Source of the DNA: Neorhizobium sp. SHOUNA12A | Lineage (GTDB): Bacteria > Pseudomonadota > Alphaproteobacteria > Rhizobiales > Rhizobiaceae | Length of the DNA stretch: 42,570 nucleotides | Reading direction: 5' to 3' | Assembly (NCBI RefSeq): GCF_023006505.1 | Contig: NZ_JALBGV010000054.1 | Location: forward strand, 1 to 42,570 | Shown here: piece after piece, positions 16,888 to 24,476 of the stretch | Layout of the letters: every line of letters begins with the position of its first letter | Numbering within the stretch: the first letter of the stretch is position 1 | Position numbers and translations under genes: made by a program | The notes under the pieces: model-generated | Databases searched by the model: none | What the model saw: only the letters and a program-made list of their open reading frames with translations | Told to the model about the DNA's origin: nothing

Positions 16888-17769
16888 ATGAAGCGTAAGG
16901 TTGTGCTGACATGTGCCGTCACGGGCGGCAGTGCATTATCCAGGAACAGCCAATATGTACCGATTACGCCGGAGCAGATCGCCAATGAGGCGATTGCAGC
17001 CGCAAGGGCCGGTGCTGCCTCGGTGCATATCCATGTCCGCAATCCGCAGACGGGCGCCCCCTCGATGAAATTCGAACTTTATGAGGAGGTGATGCAGCGT
17101 ATCGGACGCTCCGGAGTGGACGTGATCGTCAATCTGACCGCCGGTCCGGGTGCTGGCTACGCGCCGACACTGGACGAGACTGCCGTGCCGCCTGTCCTGT
17201 CTCCCACCGTTCGCACCGACCATGTTTCGCGCTTGCGCCCCGATATCTGCACGCTGGATGTGGCGACCATGAATTTCGGCGATCGGGCGATCGTCAACAC
17301 GCCGCCGCATCTGATCGCCATGGCGAAATCCATCCAGGCGGCCGGTGTGAAGCCGGAGCTTGAAGTTTTCGATGTCGGCCATGTGGGCGTCGCGGTGCGG
17401 TTGCTCGAGGCCGGGCATCTGCCGCAACCGCCATTCTTCCAGTTCTGCCTTGGCATTCCGGGCGGCGCTCCGGCGACGACCGAGGCGATGCTTCTGATGC
17501 GCTCGCTGATACCGCCGGGCGCCATCTGGTCTGCCTTCGGCATTTCCCGCTTTCAGATGCCCATGGTCGCCCAGTCGGTCATCCTCGGCGGCCATTGCCG
17601 CGTCGGGTTGGAAGACAACCTTTACCTGGAACACGGTGTTCTGTCCGAAGGCAATGCGCCGCTGGTCAAACGCGCGATCGAGATTATCAGGGCACTTGGG
17701 GCAGAGCCCGCGACGCCGGCGGAAGCCCGCGAGATCCTGTCGCTCGAAGCGGCAAGGATGGCCGCCTGA
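16888..17769 (+). CDS. 3-keto-5-aminohexanoate cleavage (BKACE) family enzyme
   Basis: This 293-residue enzyme belongs to the BKACE family (formerly DUF849), zinc TIM-barrel enzymes that condense a beta-keto acid with acetyl-CoA to give acetoacetate and a new acyl-CoA. Seen are VVLTCAVTGG at the start, SVHIHVRNPQTGAPS with the two zinc histidines, NLTAGPG, PELEVFDVGHV with a conserved Glu, and the LGIPGGAPATTEAM loop. The ATG at 16888 has GAGG 7 bases upstream; GTG 16864 is an alternative. The stop overlaps the thioesterase start by one base (TGATG), suggesting coupling and that the acyl-CoA formed is hydrolysed by that thioesterase. The beta-keto acid cannot be named. Confidence 0.9.
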   Translation: MKRKVVLTCAVTGGSALSRNSQYVPITPEQIANEAIAAARAGAASVHIHVRNPQTGAPSMKFELYEEVMQRIGRSGVDVIVNLTAGPGAGYAPTLDETAVPPVLSPTVRTDHVSRLRPDICTLDVATMNFGDRAIVNTPPHLIAMAKSIQAAGVKPELEVFDVGHVGVAVRLLEAGHLPQPPFFQFCLGIPGGAPATTEAMLLMRSLIPPGAIWSAFGISRFQMPMVAQSVILGGHCRVGLEDNLYLEHGVLSEGNAPLVKRAIEIIRALGAEPATPAEAREILSLEAARMAA

Positions 17770-18233
17770 TGAATGGTCTCGAGCCGGTTTCCGAGACCGT
17801 CTTCGATCCTGCCGCGGCAGGCTGGACGAAGCGCCGGTCCAACCCTTTCTCCGATGTGGTCGGGCCCTTCTGGCAGAAGCAGGAGGATGGCCAGGTCCTC
17901 TTCGGACTACTCTGCACGCCGCAGACTCTGAACAACGCGCGCGTGATGCATGGAGGGGCGCTCGCAACCTTCTGCGATCAGGCATTGGGCGGCACGCTCC
18001 ATGAAACCTTGTCGCGCGCTCAGGAACCTGATGCACCGCCGGTGCGGTCCGTCACGGTCCAGCTCAACGTGCAGTTCCTCGCGGCCGTGCGGCCGTTCGA
18101 TTTCGTGATCGCCCGCTGTCGCGTCACCCGAAAAACGCGCACGCTGGTGTTCCTGGACGGGCTTGTGGAAGTGGGCAACGAGGCTGTCGCGTCGCTGCAG
18201 GCGGTGTTCAAGCTGGTCAAGCTGATCGGCTGA
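17769..18233 (+). CDS. PaaI-type hotdog-fold thioesterase
   Basis: This 154-residue single hotdog domain matches the PaaI/YigI-type acyl-CoA thioesterases. The typical MHGGALATFCDQALGG segment is present, with the HGG turn and the conserved Asp at the active site, and then VRSVTVQLNVQFLAAVRPFDFV. The gene starts inside the TGA of the BKACE gene (TGATG), a hallmark of translational coupling. A role in releasing CoA from the BKACE product or another pathway thioester is inference from that coupling. Confidence 0.87.
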   Translation: MNGLEPVSETVFDPAAAGWTKRRSNPFSDVVGPFWQKQEDGQVLFGLLCTPQTLNNARVMHGGALATFCDQALGGTLHETLSRAQEPDAPPVRSVTVQLNVQFLAAVRPFDFVIARCRVTRKTRTLVFLDGLVEVGNEAVASLQAVFKLVKLIG

Positions 18234-18251
18234 ACAGGTCCGTCGGTTTGT

Positions 18252-18268
18252 ATTTCAGTCATTGAAAT
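18252..18268. promoter_or_regulatory. Candidate IclR operator upstream of the aldolase operon
   Basis: ATTTCA and TGAAAT flank the 5-base spacer GTCAT, 78 bases before the HpcH/HpaI start and 18 bases after the thioesterase stop. The core TTTCA-N5-TGAAA is shared with 9787, 14395 and 15800. Confidence 0.6.
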
Positions 18269-18346
18269 GTCCCCACGCCGACCCTCGCCGAATGCCGCCA
18301 AACGCCGCAGAGTCACAGAAACAAAGCGGCCTCGGGGAGGAAAAGC

Positions 18347-19114
18347 ATGCCACGGACGGAGTTTACGGCGCGTTTGAAGGCGTCTCAGCAACTGCTTGGC
18401 ACATTCGTCAAGACACCCACCAGCCATGCCTCGGAAATCTTCGGCGGCGCGGGGTTCGATTTCGTGGTCATTGACGAAGAGCACGCGCCGATCGATCGTT
18501 TCACGACCGACCAGATCCTGCTGGGATGCCGGGCGAACGATATCGCCGGCCTCGTCCGGGTGCCCTCGTCGGCCCCGAGCGCCATCCAGTCGGTGCTCGA
18601 TTGCGGCGCCAGCGGTGTGCTGGTCCCGCATGTAGCCTCGGTCGAGATCGCCCGCGCCGCGGTGGCCGCTAGCCGATATCGCGGCGGGGCCCGCGGTTTT
18701 TCCAATTCGCCGCGGGCCGGCGGTTACGGCGCGACCGGCATGTGGGCGCATATCGAGGCGCAGGACCGCGATATCGCCGTACTGGCGATGATCGAGGATC
18801 GCGAAGCGATCGATGTCATCGAGGCCATCGTGGCCGTCGACGGGCTTGACGGAATATTCATCGGTCGCGGTGACCTGACGGTTTCGCTGGGCGCCAAGTC
18901 GGCGAGCGAGCCGGTGGTCAAGAATGCTGTTGCGCGCATCATGGCGGCTGCCCGCAATGCCGGCAAACCCATCTGCATCATGGTCGGCTCGGTGGATGAG
19001 GTCGCGCCGTTCCGTGCGGACGGCGCAAGCGCCTTCATCGTTTCCTCCGACCAGGCCCTTTTGCGCGCCAGCGCCAACCGGATCCGCGCCGAGTTCAGCG
19101 CGGCCGTCAACTGA
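18347..19114 (+). CDS. HpcH/HpaI-family aldolase
   Basis: This 255-residue class II pyruvate-type aldolase is of normal length. Family features are LGTFVKTPTSHASEIFGGAGFDFVV, VIDEEHAP with the metal-site Glu and His, RVPSSAPSAIQSVLDCGASGVLVPHV, VLAMIEDREAI, and the GIFIGRGDLTVSLG segment with the second metal-ligand Asp. These enzymes cleave 4-hydroxy-2-oxo acids to pyruvate and an aldehyde. It is the first gene of a unit with the cupin-like and DUF6282 genes, behind its own candidate IclR operator. GGGGAGGAAAAGC before the ATG is a good ribosome binding site. Confidence 0.9.
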   Translation: MPRTEFTARLKASQQLLGTFVKTPTSHASEIFGGAGFDFVVIDEEHAPIDRFTTDQILLGCRANDIAGLVRVPSSAPSAIQSVLDCGASGVLVPHVASVEIARAAVAASRYRGGARGFSNSPRAGGYGATGMWAHIEAQDRDIAVLAMIEDREAIDVIEAIVAVDGLDGIFIGRGDLTVSLGAKSASEPVVKNAVARIMAAARNAGKPICIMVGSVDEVAPFRADGASAFIVSSDQALLRASANRIRAEFSAAVN

Positions 19115-19137
19115 AACGATCACGTCAGGAATTGGAC

Positions 19138-20052
19138 ATGTACGCAGCAAACGACCCACGGGCGGCGCTCAATACTGCAACGGCCCGCAGCAATCCCGCT
19201 CCTGCCGCCTACAAGGGCGCGGAATATGCCCGCTTCTATGATGCCCCGCCGCAGGAGGTGACGGGCGGCAGCGAGACCTATTATGCGCGGGGCCAGAACC
19301 TTGTGGTCGCGCACACCAGGGGCAAAGCCGGCCTCGTGCTTTCCAGGACCAACCAGGTCGACGAATATGTGGTTCTGCTTCCCAACAAGGATACGCCGGT
19401 CGAGGTCCTCTGGAACGGTCAGAGCATTGTAGTTGGCGGCTATTGTCTCGTCGTCGTTCCGCCCGGAGACAGCGAGGTGCATCTGAAAGGCGACGGCGAG
19501 GTGATCCGGCTGATCACCACCCGCGCCGACGATCTCGTCGCCAAATGCTCGAACGCGGACTCCTATCTGAGCCCAGACCCGAACGTCCCGCCGTTCGAGC
19601 CCTGGCCCGACCCGGTCGGCGGCCACAAGCTGCGTCAATACAGCCTTGACGTACCGCCGGAACCCGGCCGCTTCGGCATCATCTTCCGCTGCTCGACGAT
19701 CATGGTGAACTTCCTGCCCGGCAGTGGGCCGCGCGACATCACCAGGATGTCGCCGCACTTCCACGACGATTTCGAACAGTATTCGCTCTGCGTCGCGGGC
19801 GCCTACATCCATTACCTGCGCTGGCCCTGGATCAGCGATCTCAATGCCTGGAGGCCGGACGACGCGGAGCTTTGCGCAGCGCCCTCCGTCGCCGTCATTC
19901 CGCCCCCGGCCATCCACACGTCCCGGTCGATGGACCCGGTGAAGAACGTCCTGGTCGACATCTTCAGCCCGCCACGCGCCGATTTTTCCGCCAAACCCGG
20001 CTGGGTGCTGAATGCCAACGAATATCCCGCGCCAGGCAACACCGCACGCTGA
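19138..20052 (+). CDS. Cupin-like protein of unknown function
   Basis: I do not recognise a named family for this 304-residue protein. It looks like a bicupin: the first half has short beta-rich segments (ARGQNLVVAHTRGKAGLVLSR, VLWNGQSIVVGGYCLVVVPPGDSEV) and the second half carries PHFHDDFEQYSLCVAG, which fits the metal-binding HxH-x3-E/Q pattern of cupin motif 1, with a later IHTSRS histidine that may be motif 2. There is no signal peptide. ATG 19138 is preceded by AGGAA; TTG 19132 is in frame. It lies between the aldolase and the DUF6282 gene and should be an isomerase, dioxygenase or similar enzyme of the same pathway, which is inference. Confidence 0.6.
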   Translation: MYAANDPRAALNTATARSNPAPAAYKGAEYARFYDAPPQEVTGGSETYYARGQNLVVAHTRGKAGLVLSRTNQVDEYVVLLPNKDTPVEVLWNGQSIVVGGYCLVVVPPGDSEVHLKGDGEVIRLITTRADDLVAKCSNADSYLSPDPNVPPFEPWPDPVGGHKLRQYSLDVPPEPGRFGIIFRCSTIMVNFLPGSGPRDITRMSPHFHDDFEQYSLCVAGAYIHYLRWPWISDLNAWRPDDAELCAAPSVAVIPPPAIHTSRSMDPVKNVLVDIFSPPRADFSAKPGWVLNANEYPAPGNTAR

Positions 20053-20084
20053 TCCGATTATCAGCCCTTAAGGGAGTACTTTGC

Positions 20085-20999
20085 ATGACCGAAGCGTCCG
20101 CCGCCACCACTGACCGAAATGCCGAGATCGCCGATCTTCTTGTCGGCGCGGTCGATCTCCACTGCCATAGCGGGCCGGCGGTCTTCCCGCGGCTGCTGGA
20201 TCACTACGAAGCCATGGTCGAGGCCTCCGCAGCCGGCTTTTCCGCCCTGGTCTACAAGGATCATTTCTACCCTGGCATGGCGCATGCCAAGCTGCTTGAG
20301 ACGCTCTATCCGGATGCGGGCGTGCGCCTCTATTCCGGTGTCGCGCTCAACAATGCGAGCGGCGGTATCAATCCGCATGCGGTCGATCACGCGGTCAAGC
20401 TCGGCGGCAAGATCGTCTGGATGCCGACATTCGCGGCGGCGAACCATATCGACAAGAGCGCCAACGAGACCAAGAACTATCCAAAGAGCGCCGACCCGAT
20501 GCTGCCGCCCATTCCGCTGAGCGTGCTCGACGAGAACGGCAAGCTTACCAAGGAAACCAATGAAGTTCTCGACGTGATCGCTGCCGGCGACATCATTCTT
20601 TCGAGCGGGCATCTCTCGGTGGACGAGCTGAAAGTGCTCTATCCGGAAGCCAAGCGGCGCGGGGTGAAGAAGATGATGATCAATCATCCCACCTATGTCA
20701 TCGGTTGCTCGGACGACGATATCCGGGAACTGAGCCGGCTTGGCGTCTATATGGAACATTCCATCTGCATGTTCATCCCCAACGAGCGCGGTCCAGCCAG
20801 GTGGGACGCCACTGAATTGCGCCGCCTCGTGGATCTGGCGGGCGTGGAGATGACGATATTCGGCTCCGACCTCGGCCTCGTGAAGATGCCACGTCCGGTC
20901 GAAGGATACCGCGCCATCGTCAACGACCTGCTCGACCTGCAGGTGCCCAGGTCCGATATTCGCAAACTGGTGGGCGGCAATGCGGTGGAGCTGCTTTGA
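20085..20999 (+). CDS. DUF6282-type amidohydrolase-fold protein
   Basis: This 304-residue metal-dependent hydrolase of the amidohydrolase superfamily is of the kind annotated DUF6282. Seen are VDLHCHSGP with the HxH pair, VYKDHFYPGM, VALNNASGGINPHAVDHAVKLGGKIVWMP, a central LSSGHLSVDEL and NHPTYV with further possible metal histidines, and FGSDLGLVKMP with a late Asp near the C-terminus. AGGGAG precedes the ATG by 8 bases. It is the last gene of the aldolase unit. A dead relative lies at 8754-8939. The reaction is unknown; hydrolysis of an amide or lactone in the catabolic pathway is the likely role. Confidence 0.75.
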   Translation: MTEASAATTDRNAEIADLLVGAVDLHCHSGPAVFPRLLDHYEAMVEASAAGFSALVYKDHFYPGMAHAKLLETLYPDAGVRLYSGVALNNASGGINPHAVDHAVKLGGKIVWMPTFAAANHIDKSANETKNYPKSADPMLPPIPLSVLDENGKLTKETNEVLDVIAAGDIILSSGHLSVDELKVLYPEAKRRGVKKMMINHPTYVIGCSDDDIRELSRLGVYMEHSICMFIPNERGPARWDATELRRLVDLAGVEMTIFGSDLGLVKMPRPVEGYRAIVNDLLDLQVPRSDIRKLVGGNAVELL

Positions 21000-21367
21000 A
21001 AGGCACTTACCCCAAGAAGCACGTGCCGCAAGCGATCTGCAAACCGTGAACGTGCCTACCCAAAATGGCGGATGACCCCTACCAATATTAGGGGGCTTGT
21101 CACGGAGAACGGATAGGATGAATGGCCAAGGGATCCCTTGTATTATAGGTCAACTGGCCATGGGATCAGCCGCTCCTCATTTCCAGGAAACGACACGTTG
21201 CCGCCGCTGCGCTGAGAAGGGCAGGCAGATGTCTTTCGACCATGGTTGAGCTGTCAGAGGGGTGGTTGCACTCTCGGGGAAACCGGACGTTTCGGATCAA
21301 CGCGACGGTCCTCCAATCCGAGAAAATGTAAAGGCTCGGCTTCAGTGCAACTCGTCAAGCCTCGTTT
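21000..21367. other. Intergenic region with a small inverted repeat
   Basis: About 370 bases lie between the catabolic cluster and the SARP-like unit, with no gene I can support. CCCCTA (21076-21081) and TAGGGG (21089-21094) form a 6-bp inverted repeat around a 7-base loop, without a T run, so it is at best a weak terminator for the DUF6282 unit or a protein site. Near-repeats TGGCCAAGGGATC and TGGCCATGGGATC occur at about 21124 and 21155. Confidence 0.4.
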
Positions 21368-21396
21368 TTTAACGCTGTTTTGACGCTGCTTTGACA
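21368..21396 (+). promoter_or_regulatory. Heptamer direct repeats with 11-bp period before the SARP-like gene
   Basis: Three heptamers, TTTAACG (21368-21374), TTTGACG (21379-21385) and TTTGACA (21390-21396), are separated by 4-base spacers, giving an exact 11-bp period. The third contains TTGACA, a perfect -35 box. Heptamer repeats phased at one helical turn over the -35 region are the classical SARP operator layout. Related repeats stand before 26445 and 30239. It suggests self-activation of the regulator gene. Confidence 0.7.
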
Positions 21397-21430
21397 GCGG
21401 CGCGCTAGGGCAATTCCACGGTTTCCTGGG

Positions 21431-23392
21431 ATGCTCTTCATGCTTCAATACGTTGATGGCCACAACGCTGGCATGCATTACCGAAGCACAAGTGCGCCTG
21501 TCGCGCTCTTGTCAAGGGACGCTTTTGTGTCAGACTGCCTGTCGGACGGGCGGCCTGGGTTCGATGATTTCATCGAAAGGGGCACAACACGAGTTGGACC
21601 GATGGATCGCATGGATGAAAAACATGCAGTGTTCCGGATGTACCTGCTTGGCCCATTCAGTCTTGTCGACAGCAAAGGGAAATCCGCCACACCCAAGTCC
21701 CAGAAGGCCCAGGCAATCCTTGCAATGCTTGCTCTGTCTGCGCGGGGATCACGTTCGCGGGTTTGGCTGAGAGACAAATTGTGGAGCGACCGCTCCGAGG
21801 ATCAGGCGGCTGCCAGCCTGAGACAGGCCCTGCTGGATATTCATAAAGCCCTGGGTTCGTGTCGCGATCTCATCATCGCCGACAAGAACACGGTGTGGCT
21901 GGATATGGACAGCATCGCGCTCGACACCGATGACATGCTCCGCAGCGAGCGCCTGGCGGATCAGATCACCGATGAACTGCTCGAAGGCATGGATATCCGC
22001 GATCCTGAATTCGAAGACTGGCTGACCGTCGAGAGGCAGAACTGGTACCGACGCATCGAAGAAGGGCGCGTCGACGACGTGTTCGAACCTCGCCAGCAAC
22101 CGCGCCGCGACGTCAGCACGCTATCGGCACTGCTGCCTTTGACAGGCTTGCCCGACCAGCGCCCCACCGATATTCCCCCGGCCACTGCAGGCAATGATCC
22201 GGACAAGCCGCCGTCCCCGGACAATATTCAGTGGACCATCGCTCTCCAGCCGCCGATTGTTGTTGGTGCCGGAGATGGCGGACAGATTGCGGCTTTGCAG
22301 TTTCAGAACCTGCTCGCCAAGGCGATCTTCGATGGATTGGGGCTCGGCATTACCGATCTCTCCTTCGATCCGCACCTTGGCCAACCGGATCGAAAAATGG
22401 GCCTGCCACTGTGTCTTCAACTGCGGCTGACGTACGATGGCAGTCAGGTGTTGGTAGAGCTGGCGATCAAGCATCTGCTGGACAACAGGATCATATGGCT
22501 TGGCAGCCGTATGATCGGACGCACCCAGATGGAGCGGTCCGAATACGGGATCGCCGCGGCGCTGATCAGCCAGGCGGTCGACCAGCTGTCGCTGTTTCAG
22601 GAGCTGAGCGCCGGCGACGGTCGCCTCGGCCGCGATGGTCTCTTCATCGATGCGGTCAACGCGATTTTTCGGCTTTCGAGAGGCGATCTCGAAAAAGCGG
22701 AAAGGCAGCTGCAGGAGCAGATTCAATATCAGCCGCGAGCCTCTGCCTTCGCCTGGTTGTCCTTCATCCGCACATTCCAGGTCGGCCAGCGCTTCAGCGT
22801 GCTGGATGCGCATCTGATCGAAGAGGCCCAGGCCTATGCGCGAAAGGCCCTTGAACTCGATCCGAACAATTCCGTCTCTTTGGCGCTGGTCGGACACGTT
22901 CATTCGTTCCTATTCCGGGAATACGACTACGCCGCCGGTCTGTTCGAGAAGTCGATCCGCCTCAACCCGGCCTTGCCACTGGGATGGGATCTCTATGCCA
23001 TGCTGCACTGCTATGCGGGGCAGCCGGAGAAGGCCAGTGCAATGGCACGGTGGGTTCAGGAGCTTGGCGTCTACAGCGCCCATAAATATTACTTCGATAC
23101 CACGAAATGCATCAGCGCCGGGTTGGCAGGAGACCACGCGGCAGCGATCGCGGCAGGCGAGGATGCGCTGCATTCCCGGCCGAACTTCAATAGCCTGTTG
23201 CGCTATCTCGCCTCCAGCCATGCCCACGCGGGCAATTTGGAGGTCGCGAACCAATATGTGGAACGGCTCGATAAGGTTGAAAACGGGTTTTCCATAACGT
23301 CGTTTCGCGGCACGGGCTATCCATTGCTCAGCACCGGCGGCGGAAAGCTGCTGCTCGACGGCTTGATCAAGGCCGGCGCCAGAATTCGCTAA
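21431..23392 (+). CDS. SARP-like transcriptional regulator with BTAD and TPR-like C-terminal region
   Basis: This 653-residue regulator is of the SARP/AfsR type. A winged helix of the OmpR type lies at about residues 69-158 (FRMYLLGPFSLVD, SQKAQAILAMLALS, RVWLRDKLWSDRSEDQAAASLRQAL), followed by a bacterial transcriptional activation segment (residues 160-215, DPEFEDWLTVERQNW). A middle domain reads WTIALQPPIVVGAG and FQNLLAKAIFDGLG. TPR-like repeats follow from about residue 440 (ARKALELDPNNSVSLALVGH, FEKSIRLNPALPLGWDLYAML). The frame is open from 21431, but the family suggests that a start at 21602 or 21611, just before the winged helix, may be used. The gene is followed after 39 bases by the PAP2 gene. 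It is the probable activator of the three units bearing the 11-bp heptamer repeats. Confidence 0.8.
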   Translation: MLFMLQYVDGHNAGMHYRSTSAPVALLSRDAFVSDCLSDGRPGFDDFIERGTTRVGPMDRMDEKHAVFRMYLLGPFSLVDSKGKSATPKSQKAQAILAMLALSARGSRSRVWLRDKLWSDRSEDQAAASLRQALLDIHKALGSCRDLIIADKNTVWLDMDSIALDTDDMLRSERLADQITDELLEGMDIRDPEFEDWLTVERQNWYRRIEEGRVDDVFEPRQQPRRDVSTLSALLPLTGLPDQRPTDIPPATAGNDPDKPPSPDNIQWTIALQPPIVVGAGDGGQIAALQFQNLLAKAIFDGLGLGITDLSFDPHLGQPDRKMGLPLCLQLRLTYDGSQVLVELAIKHLLDNRIIWLGSRMIGRTQMERSEYGIAAALISQAVDQLSLFQELSAGDGRLGRDGLFIDAVNAIFRLSRGDLEKAERQLQEQIQYQPRASAFAWLSFIRTFQVGQRFSVLDAHLIEEAQAYARKALELDPNNSVSLALVGHVHSFLFREYDYAAGLFEKSIRLNPALPLGWDLYAMLHCYAGQPEKASAMARWVQELGVYSAHKYYFDTTKCISAGLAGDHAAAIAAGEDALHSRPNFNSLLRYLASSHAHAGNLEVANQYVERLDKVENGFSITSFRGTGYPLLSTGGGKLLLDGLIKAGARIR

Positions 23393-23431
23393 GGCAACGT
23401 TCATGATGGTCTTATTTGAGGGGGCTGGGGC

Positions 23432-24442
23432 ATGGTAGGGGAAGCAATTTTCGATGCGCAATCAAAGATTGCGCAGTTTATGAATTCATATAAATTTAAA
23501 GTTGAACCGGACACGGTTCTCCCATGCGAGCCGAGGCCTGTCGCTGCCCCCCTTCCGGAGGCGCTAGCACCGCCGCCCGCTGCGCCGGCTCCTTTGCCTG
23601 AGGAAGGTCCCCCCATAGACGAACCTCCGTTGATGATGGCGACAATGGCAGCTGCCTCGGTCCTCAACAAGAGCGTTGCGAACAAGTCGGTGCTCAACAA
23701 GGCCGCGCTCAATAAGAACAAGAATAAAAACAAAAATAAGAACAAAAACAAGTCGACGATGGATGGCGCAAGCCTCGGCGTATCGCAGCTCATTCCGGCG
23801 TTTGAATTGCGTCGATTGCACCAACAGCCGTCGCGCAACGCGTTTACGGCCGCGCGGCGCTTTACCTGGGAAATGCTCGACATCCTGCCGCCACCCGGCC
23901 CGGACTACACCAGACTGGAAGCAGCGGTGCTGCTTTCCATGCAGCGGCGCGATCGTGAGCGAGCGAGGCGATTGCCCGACATCCAGGCTGAGGCGACAAT
24001 TTCCGTGTCGGAATTCACCCGCGCCTTGCATATCGAGGACATCGGCGGGTTCGAACAGACCGAGGGATTGTTTCAGGCGATCCTGACCGCCTGCGAATAT
24101 GTCGGGCTTCTCTACAAAAGCCAGTTCAACAGGCTTCGGCCGAACCAGTTCGAATCCCTGTTGCGGCCGCTTCTGCCCGTGCCGGTGCACGAGTCCTATC
24201 CCAGCAACCATGCCTTCCAGTGCTTTTCGATCGTATTCGCTTTCTCGACGATCCTGCCTGAACATCCTGCAACGGACGACCTTGCCCGTATCGCGCAGAA
24301 CGTCGCTGAAAATCGCGAATGGGCCGGATTGCATTATCCGAGCGATACGCAAGCTGGCCGGGATCTGGCGCGTCGCTTCGCCCCATACCTTCATGATGCG
24401 TTCGGGTCGCTTTTCCAGGCGGTCCACGACGAATGGGTTTGA
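23432..24442 (+). CDS. PAP2 / vanadium-haloperoxidase-like protein with an Asn-Lys repeat tract
   Basis: This 336-residue protein has its C-terminal half in the PAP2 superfamily. The three phosphate or vanadate-binding motifs are KSQFNRLRP (K229-x6-R236-P), YPSNHAF (S258, H260) and NREWAGLHYPSD (R295, H301, D305). There is no signal peptide and no clear membrane helix, so it fits soluble acid phosphatase or haloperoxidase-like members. The N-terminal 110 residues are low complexity: a Pro-rich part (34-66), then four pentapeptide-like units ending in NK (SVLNK, SVANK, SVLNK, AALNK) and six NK dipeptides up to residue 107. GAGGGGG precedes ATG 23432. It lies between the SARP-like and S8 protease genes. 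Whether it acts on phosphate or halide is not visible. Confidence 0.78.
   Translation: MVGEAIFDAQSKIAQFMNSYKFKVEPDTVLPCEPRPVAAPLPEALAPPPAAPAPLPEEGPPIDEPPLMMATMAAASVLNKSVANKSVLNKAALNKNKNKNKNKNKNKSTMDGASLGVSQLIPAFELRRLHQQPSRNAFTAARRFTWEMLDILPPPGPDYTRLEAAVLLSMQRRDRERARRLPDIQAEATISVSEFTRALHIEDIGGFEQTEGLFQAILTACEYVGLLYKSQFNRLRPNQFESLLRPLLPVPVHESYPSNHAFQCFSIVFAFSTILPEHPATDDLARIAQNVAENREWAGLHYPSDTQAGRDLARRFAPYLHDAFGSLFQAVHDEWV
23657..23752 (+). repeat. In-frame Asn-Lys repeat tract
   Basis: Four units of (S/A)(V/A)(L/A)NK are followed by six NK dipeptides (residues 76-107 of the PAP2 protein). The codons alternate AAC/AAT and AAG/AAA irregularly, so the peptide repeat is kept although the DNA is not a perfect repeat. 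Confidence 0.85.
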
Positions 24443-24476
24443 GGCCGGTTTTTATTCTTTGGGGAGAACGAAGGTC

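Noticed and set aside
21076..21094. Inverted repeat CCCCTA/TAGGGG taken as a terminator of the DUF6282 unit
   Set aside because: The stem has only 6 bp and no T run follows, so I list it only as part of the intergenic description.
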